64,000 nucleotides of DNA from Desulfobulbaceae bacterium (GTDB lineage Bacteria; Desulfobacterota; Desulfobulbia; Desulfobulbales; Desulfocapsaceae). This document shows, in pieces, positions 1 through 8,577 of the stretch (positions are counted from its first letter, which is position 1; each line of letters begins with the position of its first letter). The stretch is taken from contig WSXV01000001.1 in the NCBI GenBank assembly GCA_009773475.1, forward strand, positions 310,001 to 374,000, written 5' to 3'. The notes under the pieces are model-generated. The model made no database searches. It was not told the origin of the DNA and was given only the letters and a program-made list of their open reading frames with translations. Position numbers and translations under genes: made by a program.

Positions 1-2334
1 GACTGGGAAAAACTGCATTTTATCACGAATATCTTTAGGGATATCGGCCAGATCTTTTTTGTTCTGTTCAGGGATGATCACCTTGGTGATATCGGCGCGC
101 AGGGCTGCCAGGGCCTTCTCTTTGAGGCCGCCAATGGGCAGGACTCGTCCCCGCAAGGTAACCTCTCCGGTCATGGCCAGGCCTTTGATCAGCTCTTTTT
201 TGGTGATCGCCGAATAGATGGCGGTGGCCATGGTGATTCCGGCGGAGGGACCGTCCTTGGGGATGGCACCGGCCGGGACGTGGACGTGGATATCGGTTTT
301 CTCAAAGAAATTGTCTTCCACACCCATCTCCTGGGATCGGCTACGGCAATAGGTCAAAGCTGCCTGAACCGACTCTTTCATCACATCGCCGAGCTGGCCG
401 GTGAGGGTCAGCGCACCTTTGCCGGGCATGAGGTTGACCTCGATATGGAGGATCTCGCCGCCCACCTCGGTCCAGGCCAGTCCGGTGACCAGTCCCGGTT
501 GGGACAGGGCATCCATTTCGGACTCAGGGATGTTTTTGGGTGGCCCGAGGTAGCGGTCGATGGTGCCGACAGTGATACTGTAAGGCCCCTTGCCGCCTTC
601 GGCGATCTTGCGAGCCACCTTGCGGCAGACCTTGCCGATCTCGCGTTCCAGGTTTCGCAACCCGGCCTCGTAGGTGTAGTGGCTGATAATATATTGCAGA
701 GTATCATCCTGGAGACGGATTTGACGGGCCTTGATGCCGTTTTCCTTCAATTGCCGGGGCAGCAGGTAGCGTCGGGCGATGGCCAATTTCTCCTCCTGGG
801 TGTAGCCGGAAAGTCGAATCACCTCCATCCGGTCGAGGAGCGGACTGGGGATGGTGTCGGTCATATTGGCGGTGGTGATGAACATCACCTTGGACAGATC
901 AAAGGGCATGTTCATGTAATGATCGGTGAACTCGAAATTCTGTTCCGGGTCGAGCACCTCAAGCAGTGCCGAAGACGGATCGCCGCGATAGTCAGAGCCG
1001 ATCTTGTCGATCTCGTCCATCATGAAGATGGGATTGTTGGAATCCACCAGTTTGAGCCCCTGGATAATCCGGCCCGGCATGGCTCCGATATAAGTTCGGC
1101 GGTGGCCGCGGATCTCTGCCTCATCGCGCATTCCGCCCAGTGACATACGGTGGAACTTGCGGCCCATTGCTTTGGCTATGGACTTACCAAGGGATGTCTT
1201 GCCCACACCTGGAGGACCGACAAAACAAAGGATGGGGCCCTTGGTGGTGGGGTTGAGTTTCCGCACCGCCAGGTATTCAAGGATGCGTTCCTTGACCTTC
1301 TCCAGGCCGTGATGATCCTCATCGAGCACTTCTCGTGCGGCCACCAGATCCAGGTGATCCTGGGTGGACTTGCGCCAGGGCACATCGAGGATCCAGTCGA
1401 TGTAGGTGCGGATGATCGTGGCCTCGGAGGAATCCGGATGCATCATCTCCATCCGGTTGATCTGTTTGGACGCCTCCTTGCGCACGGATTTGGGCATTTT
1501 GGTCTTTTTCAGAGCCTTGTACAGATCTTCAATTTCCTGCACCCGCTCATCGCCGTCGCCCAATTCTTTCTGCAGGGCGTGCAACTGCTCGCGTAGATAG
1601 TATTCGCGCTGGGATTTTCCCATCTCCTCTTTGGCGTCGGACTGGATCTTGGCCTGGACGGTGGTGACCTCCAGTTCCTTGGTGAGCAGGTCGTTGACTA
1701 GTTTCAGGCGGGCAACGGAGTCAATCTCTTCAAGGATGGTCTGGGATTCGGCCACCTTCAGGCGCAGGTTGGAACCCACCAAGTCGGCGAGACGTCCCGG
1801 CTCTTCGATGTTATTGATGATGGTCATCAGGTCGGCGGAGAGAATACCGCGCAAAGACATGATCTTTTCGGTCTGTTCGCGCACGGTGCGCATCAGGGCC
1901 TCGATCCGGATGGTGATCTTTTCCGGTTCAATCTCCTGCAGAACCTCCACCTTGACCTGATAAAAGGGCTCTTTCTGCACATATTCCTGAATCTTGGCCT
2001 TGGAGGCCGCCTGCACCAGAACCTTTAACCGGCCATCGGGCAGCTTCAGGGTCCGCATAACCATACAGACCATGCCCACGGAATAGAGATCGTCTGATTC
2101 GGGGTTGTCCTGGGTGGAATCCTTCTGGGTGACAAGCATCAGAAGCTTGTCTTTTTTCAGAGCCTCGCCTACGGCCTCCACGGAATTGGGGCGGCCCACA
2201 AAAAGAGGGATAATCATGTAGTTGAAGATCACCACATCCCGAACTGCCATCATCGGCAGGACCTCGGGAATCTTCATATTTTCACTGTCGGAAAAATCAT
2301 CCATGCCAATGGATAATGTGTCATTAAAATCCAC
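1..2334 (-). CDS. lon: Lon ATP-dependent protease (3' end cut by window edge)
   Basis: ATP-dependent serine protease that degrades misfolded and regulatory proteins in the cytoplasm. The 778 codons seen cover the N-terminal LON substrate domain, the AAA+ module with Walker [12 protein letters not shown] near residue 371 and Walker B FMMDEID near residue 437, and the S16 protease domain. The catalytic Ser sits in PKDGPSAG (about residue 697) and the Lys in GGLKEKA (about 740), the usual 43-residue spacing. Reading stops at FFPV, so roughly the last 20 residues lie outside the window. The start is a GTG at 2334 because AAGGAGG lies just upstream at good spacing; the family fits this length. Antisense ORFs on the plus strand here are shadows. 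Identity is near certain. Confidence 0.97.
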   Translation of the reverse strand, partial: MDFNDTLSIGMDDFSDSENMKIPEVLPMMAVRDVVIFNYMIIPLFVGRPNSVEAVGEALKKDKLLMLVTQKDSTQDNPESDDLYSVGMVCMVMRTLKLPDGRLKVLVQAASKAKIQEYVQKEPFYQVKVEVLQEIEPEKITIRIEALMRTVREQTEKIMSLRGILSADLMTIINNIEEPGRLADLVGSNLRLKVAESQTILEEIDSVARLKLVNDLLTKELEVTTVQAKIQSDAKEEMGKSQREYYLREQLHALQKELGDGDERVQEIEDLYKALKKTKMPKSVRKEASKQINRMEMMHPDSSEATIIRTYIDWILDVPWRKSTQDHLDLVAAREVLDEDHHGLEKVKERILEYLAVRKLNPTTKGPILCFVGPPGVGKTSLGKSIAKAMGRKFHRMSLGGMRDEAEIRGHRRTYIGAMPGRIIQGLKLVDSNNPIFMMDEIDKIGSDYRGDPSSALLEVLDPEQNFEFTDHYMNMPFDLSKVMFITTANMTDTIPSPLLDRMEVIRLSGYTQEEKLAIARRYLLPRQLKENGIKARQIRLQDDTLQYIISHYTYEAGLRNLEREIGKVCRKVARKIAEGGKGPYSITVGTIDRYLGPPKNIPESEMDALSQPGLVTGLAWTEVGGEILHIEVNLMPGKGALTLTGQLGDVMKESVQAALTYCRSRSQEMGVEDNFFEKTDIHVHVPAGAIPKDGPSAGITMATAIYSAITKKELIKGLAMTGEVTLRGRVLPIGGLKEKALAALRADITKVIIPEQNKKDLADIPKDIRDKMQFFPV

Positions 2335-2806
2335 GCAAACCTCCTTGCTTGATCTGCTGTTCTGTTTAAGAGCCGTTACCAAATAACAGGGCCATTTATA
2401 TCAATTTCGTTACGGCTGCTTATGCCGCTTCCGTTCAATCAATGGCTATGTTATTTTTTTACAGCGGCGTAAAATATAAAAATGAGAATAAAAGGTTCTT
2501 GCGTAATGCCTCAAACCGCCCGAAAAATTTAAACATTTACCGGGTTGAAGTCAAGATGGCAAATGAGCAAGATCGCATAGGGGGATCGAAATACCGAGAA
2601 TAATGGGTGTATCCCCTGATTTTTCTTGAATTACCCCGCTCTTTCACCCATAATTATTTTCTGCCTCTGCAGATATAAAGGCTAAAGGTAAAAGGATGGA
2701 GTGATGACAAAGAAGGAGATGGTGGAATGAGCCGATCCGTCAGCTGCAGCTGCCTTGCCGTCTAAATGAATTACCATGATGGTTCCCTTATGGATGGAGT
2801 GTATTC
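2335..2806. other. Intergenic region upstream of lon
   Basis: A 472-base gap between the divergent lon and beta-helix genes. It must hold the lon promoter, but I see no convincing heat-shock consensus. The lon-proximal part holds a decayed family 1 repeat (listed separately). The remainder is AT-rich with no ORF that has a ribosome binding site. Confidence 0.6.
2366..2470 (-). repeat. Family 1 two-hairpin repeat, decayed copy
   Basis: Read on the minus strand this has ACGCCGCT, then AGCGGCATAAG, then CCGTAA, and later GTAACGGCTCTTAA, the box order of the better copies at 5401 and 54782. GCCGCT pairs with AGCGGC and GCCGT with ACGGC, but the inner arms no longer match well. It is called a degraded member of the family from box content only. 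Confidence 0.55.
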
Positions 2807-3607
2807 ATGTTGAGTCCGAGTTCTTTTTTTGACCTTTCCGGCTTTTCCCATGCCCCGTTATTTTCCGAGCATGAGTATGTGTGGAGCGCCTTGGCCAGGC
2901 TGAAGGATTATATGCACGGCTATGCATATCCCCTGTTGAGCAGCCCTTTGCTTCCCGATGCCGAGCCACTGTCGAAAACAGTTGTGCTCCATGAAGGGGA
3001 AATTCTGTCGGCAGCAGGGTTGGATATCAGCTATGGTGATACGACCAAACAACAGTTGCTGGTCAGCTCTGATGGCCGGGAGCTGCTGGGTGCCACGGTG
3101 ATTATGGCAGGGGCTGTGCTTATGGGCAGACGTATTGCCCTTGGACGCGGGGTGCTGGTCGAGAGCGGCGCCCTGATCAAATCGCCGACGATTATCGGTG
3201 ATTATACCGAGGTCCGCCAGGGGGCTTATCTTCGTGGCTATTGCCTGATCGGCGCCCACTGTGTGGTCGGTCATACCACGGAAGTCAAGCACTCCCTGTT
3301 TCTCGATCATGCCAAGGCCGGTCATTTCGCCTATCTTGGCGACTCCATTCTCGGCCGGGAGGTGAATCTGGGGGCGGGTACCAAGTTTGCCAACCTTCGT
3401 TTTCTGGCCGGGAACATTGCGGTGCGTACCAGTGAAGGAATGATTGATACCGGTCGCCGCAAGTTTGGCGCCATCCTCGGGGACAGGGCCCAGACCGGCT
3501 GTAATTCAGTGACCAATCCCGGAACCCTGATCGGCCCCGAGGGGATTCTGATGCCCAACACCACGGCTCCCGCTGGTTTTCACCCGCCGCGCTCCATTCT
3601 TCGCTGA
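2807..3607 (+). CDS. Left-handed beta-helix (hexapeptide repeat) sugar-nucleotide-type acyltransferase
   Basis: A 266-residue protein whose central and C-terminal parts (about residues 95-245) are hexapeptide repeats of the left-handed beta-helix fold. The stretch EVKHSLFLDHAKAGHFAYLGDS followed by LGAGTKFANLR closely resembles the acetyltransferase half of GlmU, where these turns bind acetyl-CoA and the sugar nucleotide. No pyrophosphorylase G-x-G-T-R-M signature is present, so this is not a full GlmU. The first 90 residues are not recognised. The likely role is acylation of a sugar or sugar nucleotide for envelope or storage polymers, inferred from fold only. It stands alone: lon is divergent and the nifX-like gene lies 250 bases downstream. 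The ATG follows AATGG/GGAGTG sequence of moderate ribosome binding quality. Confidence 0.75.
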   Translation: MLSPSSFFDLSGFSHAPLFSEHEYVWSALARLKDYMHGYAYPLLSSPLLPDAEPLSKTVVLHEGEILSAAGLDISYGDTTKQQLLVSSDGRELLGATVIMAGAVLMGRRIALGRGVLVESGALIKSPTIIGDYTEVRQGAYLRGYCLIGAHCVVGHTTEVKHSLFLDHAKAGHFAYLGDSILGREVNLGAGTKFANLRFLAGNIAVRTSEGMIDTGRRKFGAILGDRAQTGCNSVTNPGTLIGPEGILMPNTTAPAGFHPPRSILR

Positions 3608-3858
3608 CCTGCCTGGGGAAGGCGAGATAATGAGTGTTGACGTGCCGAACCTCAACGCCCCGGGTCGTTACTTCTTTCTTCCTTAGGAATGAGAGCCCTG
3701 CCGATCTCGTCGTCTGCTCGATAAATATTTTTACTCATGAGTTATTCCCCCCTTGATTTAGTGCAATATCTCATTATTATACGTGCATTATCACGCAATG
3801 GTGCGTGTCGTTGAAATGTTGAACAGGAAGTTTTCCTTTTATAGTAATGGAGACCGTT

Positions 3859-4320
3859 ATGAAGATTGTAGTGACTGCCACCGGCATGAATCTTGATTCC
3901 AATGTTGATCCTCGATTTGGCAGGGCAGCCTGTCTGCTCATTATAGACAGCGAAACCGGGGCGCTTCTGGAGGCAATAGATAATTCTCAGGGAGTGAATG
4001 CGTCGCAAGGGGCAGGCATTGGTGCGGCAGCCATGGTTGCCGATAGGGGTGTCCAGGCTATTTTGACCGGACGGGTCGGACCCAAGGCCATGGCCGTCGT
4101 TGAAAAGAGTAATATCCAGGTGGTCTCCGGCGTCAGTGGGGCCGTGCGTGAGGCCGTGGATGCCTTCCGGGCCGGTTCATCCCCGCAGGCTTGTTCAACC
4201 TCCGACAACACTGGCGGAGGAACGGATGAAACGACCGGCGGTAAGGGCCACAAATGCGGCTGCGGATGTGGTCAGGGTGGCGGGGCCGGCCAGGGTAAAG
4301 GTCAAAACAGAAAACAATAG
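3859..4320 (+). CDS. NifX/NifB-type dinitrogenase iron-molybdenum cofactor-binding-like protein
   Basis: A 153-residue member of the NifX/NafY-like family (the MTH1175 type), a small ribonuclease-H-like fold that binds Fe-S or Fe-Mo clusters in nitrogenase systems. Outside nitrogen fixation it sits beside MinD-type ATPases, as here. The pattern MKIVVTATGxxLDSNVDPRFGRA at the start and GVQAILTGRVGPKA in the middle are characteristic. The tail is Gly/Cys rich (CGCGCGQGGG) and could bind a metal. The ATG at 3859 is preferred over 3847 because TGGAG lies 6-7 bases upstream and homologues begin at MKI. Eight bases separate it from the next gene, so the two are one transcript. No nif structural genes are in view, so a general Fe-S carrier role is inferred. 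Confidence 0.85.
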   Translation: MKIVVTATGMNLDSNVDPRFGRAACLLIIDSETGALLEAIDNSQGVNASQGAGIGAAAMVADRGVQAILTGRVGPKAMAVVEKSNIQVVSGVSGAVREAVDAFRAGSSPQACSTSDNTGGGTDETTGGKGHKCGCGCGQGGGAGQGKGQNRKQ

Positions 4321-4328
4321 GTGCACAG

Positions 4329-5213
4329 ATGCAGATAGCAGTTGCCAGCGGCAAAGGCGGAACCGGCAAGACCATTGTCTCGACAAGTCTGGCCCTTTGT
4401 GCTCCGGGTCCGGTTCAGTATCTTGACTGTGATGTGGAAGAGCCCAATGGCCATCTCTTCCTGAAACCGGAGTTGGCCAGCCATGAGCGGTATACGGTTA
4501 TTGTCCCGGAGATATTACAGGACAAATGCACTTACTGCGGGAAGTGCCGTGATCTCTGCCGCTATAATGCCATCGCCATGTTTGCCAATACAGTCATGAC
4601 CTTCCCTGAGATGTGCCATTCCTGCCTGGGCTGTTTTCGGGTTTGTCCCGAGGATGCCATTGCCCGGGGTGAGCGGGAGATCGGGGTCCTTGAATCGGGC
4701 ATGGCCGGAGATATCAGCTTTGTTCATGGCCGGACCCGGGTGGGTGAGGCCATGGGGGTTCCTCTGCTCCGGGCGGTCAAGAAAAGGGCGGTCCATGGGG
4801 AGACGGTCGATGAGGATAAAAAATCACTGGTTATCATCGATGCGCCGCCCGGGACCTCCTGCCCGTTTGTGGCTGCCATTACCGGTGTAGACTATGTGAT
4901 TCTGGTCACCGAGCCCACTCCTTTCGGCCTCCATGATTTGAAACTTGCCGCCGAGGTTGTGCATAATTTTTCTATACCTTGCGGGGTGATTATTAATCGT
5001 TCAGATCTGGGCGATGATCGGGTGGAGTTGTGGTGTGCTCAGGAAAATATCCCGGTTCTACTCAAGATTCCCTTTGATCGTAAGATTGCAGAGGGGTATG
5101 CCCGCGGATTGAGCATGGTGGAGAGCGCTCCTGAGCTGCGCCCAGTGTTGCAGTCGTTGCTGGCATCCTTGATGGCGGAGTATGGGAACGGATTGAAATT
5201 GGGAACGAAGTAA
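4329..5213 (+). CDS. MinD-superfamily P-loop ATPase with inserted ferredoxin domain (first of pair)
   Basis: A 294-residue Mrp/MinD-like ATPase. The deviant Walker A motif GKGGTGKT is at residues 8-15 and DAPPGTSCP near residue 171 is the switch II region. Inserted after the first strands is a 2[4Fe-4S] ferredoxin domain with Cys at 67, 70, 73, 77 and 96, 99, 102, 106. Such proteins occur as tandem pairs in sulfate reducers and methanogens and are thought to assemble or transfer Fe-S clusters; the exact client is unknown. It is eight bases after the NifX-like gene and is followed at 5524 by a paralogue. The spacer to that paralogue is filled by two family 1 structured repeats, an unusual gap for an operon. 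Confidence 0.9.
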   Translation: MQIAVASGKGGTGKTIVSTSLALCAPGPVQYLDCDVEEPNGHLFLKPELASHERYTVIVPEILQDKCTYCGKCRDLCRYNAIAMFANTVMTFPEMCHSCLGCFRVCPEDAIARGEREIGVLESGMAGDISFVHGRTRVGEAMGVPLLRAVKKRAVHGETVDEDKKSLVIIDAPPGTSCPFVAAITGVDYVILVTEPTPFGLHDLKLAAEVVHNFSIPCGVIINRSDLGDDRVELWCAQENIPVLLKIPFDRKIAEGYARGLSMVESAPELRPVLQSLLASLMAEYGNGLKLGTK

Positions 5214-5258
5214 GGCGCCGTAGAGTGGGAAGAATAAGGAAAGATCTTCTGTATTTAT

Positions 5259-5394
5259 TGGTAAACGCCACTCAAAGAAACAGCTGAAAGCCCCACCTTC
5301 TTTTAAGGAGAGGACTGGATTGTGGTTATTTTTTTGGAGTGGCAGAAGGTGCCGTTATAGCAAAGGGCAGGTAATGCTTGACGTTGTTGTTAAC
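5259..5394 (+). repeat. Family 1 repeat, partial copy
   Basis: Begins with a 28-base stretch (5259-5286) that recurs exactly at 5395-5422. GCCACTC (5267-5273) pairs perfectly with GAGTGGC (5337-5343), followed by AGAAGGTGCCGT. The second hairpin is weak, and no matching ACGG-CACCT arm is found before the next copy begins. It looks like an older or interrupted copy lying head-to-tail with the intact one. Confidence 0.65.
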
Positions 5395-5400
5395 TGGTAA

Positions 5401-5510
5401 ACGCCACTCAAAGAAACAGCTGGTGGGGATTGCTGTTTCTTTGGAGCGGCATAAGATGCCGTAGACCACAAAGGCAAGAAAAAGCCCTTGCCCTTGTGGT
5501 AACGGCATCT
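5401..5510 (+). repeat. Family 1 two-hairpin repeat, well-formed copy
   Basis: Hairpin 1: CGCCACTCAAAGAAACAGC (5402-5420) against GCTGTTTCTTTGGAGCGGC (5432-5450), one mismatch. Then ATAAG. Hairpin 2: AGATGCCGT (5454-5462) pairs exactly with ACGGCATCT (5502-5510), enclosing ACCACAAAGGCAAG and its near-perfect complement (5487-5500) around the 8-base loop AAAAAGCC. The element ends directly against AAGGAG (5511-5516), the ribosome binding site of the ATPase gene at 5524, so in RNA it would fold in that gene's leader. Confidence 0.85.
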
Positions 5511-5523
5511 AAGGAGCGTTCAC

Positions 5524-6390
5524 ATGAAAGAATTACTTATCTTAAGCGGCAAGGGCGGAACCGGCAAGACCAGTCTGGTGGGGTCTATCGCGGCACTTGC
5601 CGGAAACAAGATCATGGTTGACTGTGATGTGGATGCCGCTGATTTACATCTCCTGCTTGCCCCCAGACCCCGGAGTAAGAATGAATTCCGTTCCGGGGTC
5701 AAGGCAAAAATGATGAATGATCGTTGCAGTGCCTGTGGACTGTGTGTTGAACTGTGCCAGTTTGATGCCATCACCATGGGCCCTCAGACGGCGGTCATTG
5801 ATCCTCTTGGCTGCGAGGGTTGTGGCGTCTGCGCCCATTTCTGTCCGGAACAGGCCATTGAACTGGAAGAAAATCATTGTGGGAGCTGGTACGTTTCCGA
5901 TACCGATTACGGTCCCATGGTCCATGCGCAGCTTTTTGCAGGCGAAGAGAACTCCGGCAAGCTGGTCTCCTTTATCAAAAGGGAGGCCCGTACTCTGGCA
6001 GAGCAGACAGGAATAGATTTAATCGTCATTGATGGAGCACCCGGGATCGGTTGTCCGGTAATTGCCTCGCTCTCCGGAGTCAACACGGTGCTGGCGGTGA
6101 CCGAACCAACTCAGTCCGGCTGGCACGATCTGGAGCGGGTTCTTGATCTGGCCGTTCATTTTAAAGTTCCGGCCTTTGTCTGTATCAATAAATGGGATCT
6201 CTATCCGCAGATGACCGAGGAGATCGAGGCTTCCTGTGCGGCTCGGGGGGTGGAGGTTTTAGGGCGGATTCCCTTTGATCCCATGGTGGTCGCTGCCCAG
6301 ATTCAGGGCGTTCCGGTGGTCAGTCTTCCACAGAGTCCGGCTGCAGAGGCAATTCGTACCATCTGGCAAGGGATGAGCGCTCGTATGTAA
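5524..6390 (+). CDS. MinD-superfamily P-loop ATPase with inserted ferredoxin domain (second of pair)
   Basis: A 288-residue paralogue of the upstream ATPase, with GKGGTGKTS at residues 9-17, DGAPGIGCP near residue 168, and a 2[4Fe-4S] ferredoxin insert with Cys at 68, 71, 74, 78 and 97, 100, 103, 107. The two proteins probably act as a heterodimer on Fe-S clusters delivered by the NifX-like partner; this is inferred from the conserved gene trio. The ATG is preceded by AAGGAGCGTTCAC. Directly upstream lies a two-hairpin repeat whose last base touches the ribosome binding site, which could affect its expression relative to the first ATPase. A strong terminator follows at 6419. Confidence 0.9.
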   Translation: MKELLILSGKGGTGKTSLVGSIAALAGNKIMVDCDVDAADLHLLLAPRPRSKNEFRSGVKAKMMNDRCSACGLCVELCQFDAITMGPQTAVIDPLGCEGCGVCAHFCPEQAIELEENHCGSWYVSDTDYGPMVHAQLFAGEENSGKLVSFIKREARTLAEQTGIDLIVIDGAPGIGCPVIASLSGVNTVLAVTEPTQSGWHDLERVLDLAVHFKVPAFVCINKWDLYPQMTEEIEASCAARGVEVLGRIPFDPMVVAAQIQGVPVVSLPQSPAAEAIRTIWQGMSARM

Positions 6391-6418
6391 AGACAACGCC
6401 GCAAAAATCTGATCCATC

Positions 6419-6481
6419 AAAAAAAGCAGAAAGAGCAGTACTCCTTCGACAGAGGCGTATTGCTTTTTTCTGCTTTTTTTG
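6419..6481 (+). terminator. Rho-independent terminator after the ATPase pair
   Basis: AAAAAGCAGAAA pairs with TTTCTGCTTTTT across an inner AGCAGTAC / GTATTGCT stem with loop CTCCTTCGAC, ending in a run of T. It lies 30 bases after the stop of the second ATPase. Confidence 0.85.
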
Positions 6482-6628
6482 TTTGATTGCGGGGTTGAGG
6501 TTCTTGTGTGTCGATGGGCAAGCTGGTCCTGAACATCAGCTGACGCCCCCTGACTTTTCTCTGCGGGCTGTGAGGATACATTCTGCTTCCCCCGTTCATC
6601 TTATTCCTTCTTCCATTCTCCCCCTGTC

Positions 6629-8140
6629 ATGATCACAATTAAACCAGAAGATTTTATCAACTCCATTGCCGAGAGTCTGCAGCTGATCTCCTATGCCCAT
6701 CCCCTTGATTTTATAACCGCCATGGCCCGGGCCTATGAAAAAGAGCAAAACCCGGCAGCCAAAGATGCCATGGCCCAGATCCTGCTGAATTCCCGGATGG
6801 CCGCCATGGGCCAGCGTCCGATCTGTCAGGATACCGGGATCGTGACCGTTTTCCTGAAGGTCGGAATGCAGTGTCATTTTGATACCGAGCGCAGTCTTCA
6901 GGAGTTAGTGGATGCGGGCGTCCGGCAAGCCTGGCTCAGTCCGAAAAACCCCTTGCGGGCCTCAGTGCTGGTTGATCCGGCCGGGAGCCGGAAAAATACC
7001 GGCGATAATACCCCCTCGGTGATTTATACCGAGCTGGTGCCTGGCAGTACCATCGATATTCATATTGCCGCCAAGGGTGGCGGCTCGGAGAATAAGAGCA
7101 AGTTTGTCACCCTGAACCCCGGCGATTCCATCGTGGATTGGGTGCTGGCAACCGTCCCCGCCATGGGCGCAGGCTGGTGTCCGCCTGGAATTTTAGGAAT
7201 TGGGATAGGCGGGACGGTGGACAAGGCCATGGTGCTGGCCAAGGAATCGCTGATGGAGCCCATCGATATTCAGGAATTGATTGAGCGCGGGCCGGTAAAT
7301 CGCATTGAGGAGTTGCGACTGGAGATCTATACAGCCGTCAATAATCTTGGCATCGGCGCCCAGGGGTTGGGCGGTCTGACCACGGTCCTGGATGTGAAGA
7401 TCATGGATTGCCCGACCCATGCCGCCTCTCTGCCGGTGGCGATGATCCCCAACTGCGCTGCCAGCCGCCATATCCATTTTACCCTGGATGGCAGCGGCCC
7501 TGCCCATTTTGAGCCGCCGAATCTCGAAGATTGGCCACAGATCCAGTGGGAAATGGGGCCGGGGATGAAGCGGGTGCAGCTGGATGGCATTACCCGTGCA
7601 GAAATTGCGAGCTGGCGGGCTGGTGAGACCCTGCTTCTGAACGGTGTCATTCTGACGGGACGGGATGCGGCCCATGGTCGAATCCAGAACCTCTTGGCGC
7701 AAGGCCAGCCTTTGCCGGAAGGGGTTGATTTGCATGGAAAATTTATTTATTACGTGGGGCCGGTTGATCCGGTTGGTGATGAGGTGGTGGGCCCTGCCGG
7801 TCCTACGACTGCCACTCGCATGGATAAATATACCGAGATGATGCTGTCTAAGACCGGTCTCTTTGGCATGATTGGGAAATCAGAGCGGGGCGATGCGACC
7901 ATTGCCTCCATCAAAGATCACGGCGCGGTCTATCTCATGGCGGTGGGCGGTGCGGCCTGTCTGGTTTCCAAGGCGATCAAAAAATCTCGAGTGCTGGCCT
8001 TTGCTGATCTTGGCATGGAGGCCATCTATGAATTTGAGGTTAAAGATATGCCGGTGACCGTTGCCGTGGACAGCTTGGGTGATTCCGTGCACAAGAGCGG
8101 TCCGGCCTTCTGGCAGCAAAAAATCAGGGAGAGTCGTTGA
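6629..8140 (+). CDS. fum: Class I fumarate hydratase ([4Fe-4S])
   Basis: A 503-residue oxygen-sensitive fumarase that interconverts fumarate and malate, in the cytoplasm. Both parts of the class I enzyme are on one chain: the alpha region (to about residue 290) with CQDTG at residues 66-70 and PNCAASRHIHF, and the beta region with the GPTTATRMDKYTEMML and VGGAACL motifs. The Cys residues in these motifs are the expected cluster ligands. Length matches FumA/FumB-type fused enzymes (about 500-550). The start MITIKPEDF is preceded by no strong Shine-Dalgarno (CCCCCTGTC), so translation may be weak or leader-dependent. In sulfate reducers this enzyme serves the TCA or propionate (methylmalonyl-CoA) routes. 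It is monocistronic in view. Confidence 0.96.
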   Translation: MITIKPEDFINSIAESLQLISYAHPLDFITAMARAYEKEQNPAAKDAMAQILLNSRMAAMGQRPICQDTGIVTVFLKVGMQCHFDTERSLQELVDAGVRQAWLSPKNPLRASVLVDPAGSRKNTGDNTPSVIYTELVPGSTIDIHIAAKGGGSENKSKFVTLNPGDSIVDWVLATVPAMGAGWCPPGILGIGIGGTVDKAMVLAKESLMEPIDIQELIERGPVNRIEELRLEIYTAVNNLGIGAQGLGGLTTVLDVKIMDCPTHAASLPVAMIPNCAASRHIHFTLDGSGPAHFEPPNLEDWPQIQWEMGPGMKRVQLDGITRAEIASWRAGETLLLNGVILTGRDAAHGRIQNLLAQGQPLPEGVDLHGKFIYYVGPVDPVGDEVVGPAGPTTATRMDKYTEMMLSKTGLFGMIGKSERGDATIASIKDHGAVYLMAVGGAACLVSKAIKKSRVLAFADLGMEAIYEFEVKDMPVTVAVDSLGDSVHKSGPAFWQQKIRESR

Positions 8141-8577
8141 TGACGATGCCAGGCCTTGCATAAGCTGGGGGGGAAAGCCTGCTGTCGTTGGGCAAGACCT
8201 CTGAAAACGTCCATCGATTCTTCCATACTCTGCGGCCGATCCCGTGGGGATGCAAAGTGGGATTGGCCTCTTGAGCTAAATTCTGTTTGATTCGCAATGA
8301 ATTTTAGACTACAAGTCTTAATGGTTTTTTTCTTGTGCATTTATCTTGGCGTTGTCCCGTCGTTTCAGGGATGATTTTGTTGGGGGCAACGCTTGATGGT
8401 GTTGCCGGAAAAAACAATACTGGATGTGGGCCTTCGCAAGCTCCCCTTCCTGCCTTTTAGTGACTTACAGACTATTTTCTTGTTTTTTTGCAAGAAAATA
8501 GTCTGTAAGTCACTTGTCCCGTTTATCGGGGTTTTGTGTGTCCAATACGGTGAACAATACTTGAGCTGGAGGTCTAA
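8141..8577. other. Intergenic region between fumarase and zinc-ribbon gene
   Basis: A 437-base gap. It contains a GGCAAC...GTTGCC hairpin near 8382-8412 and a family 2 repeat at 8455-8534. No ORF with a ribosome binding site was seen. The leader of the next gene follows the repeat directly. Confidence 0.6.
8455..8534 (-). repeat. Family 2 hairpin repeat
   Basis: AGTGACTTACAGACTATTTTCTTG (8459-8482) is perfectly complementary to 8491-8514, giving 24-bp arms around an 8-base loop. Next to it is CCCGTTTATCGGG (8518-8530). Read on the minus strand this is AACCCCGAT..ACGGGACAAGTG followed by the long hairpin, the same order as copies at 27495, 35439 and 59243. Confidence 0.85.

Noticed and set aside
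280-1960. Long plus-strand ORFs (287, 148 and 109 codons) opposite lon
   Set aside because: They lie fully antisense to a convincing Lon protease, have no known motif, and arise from strong codon bias on the coding strand.
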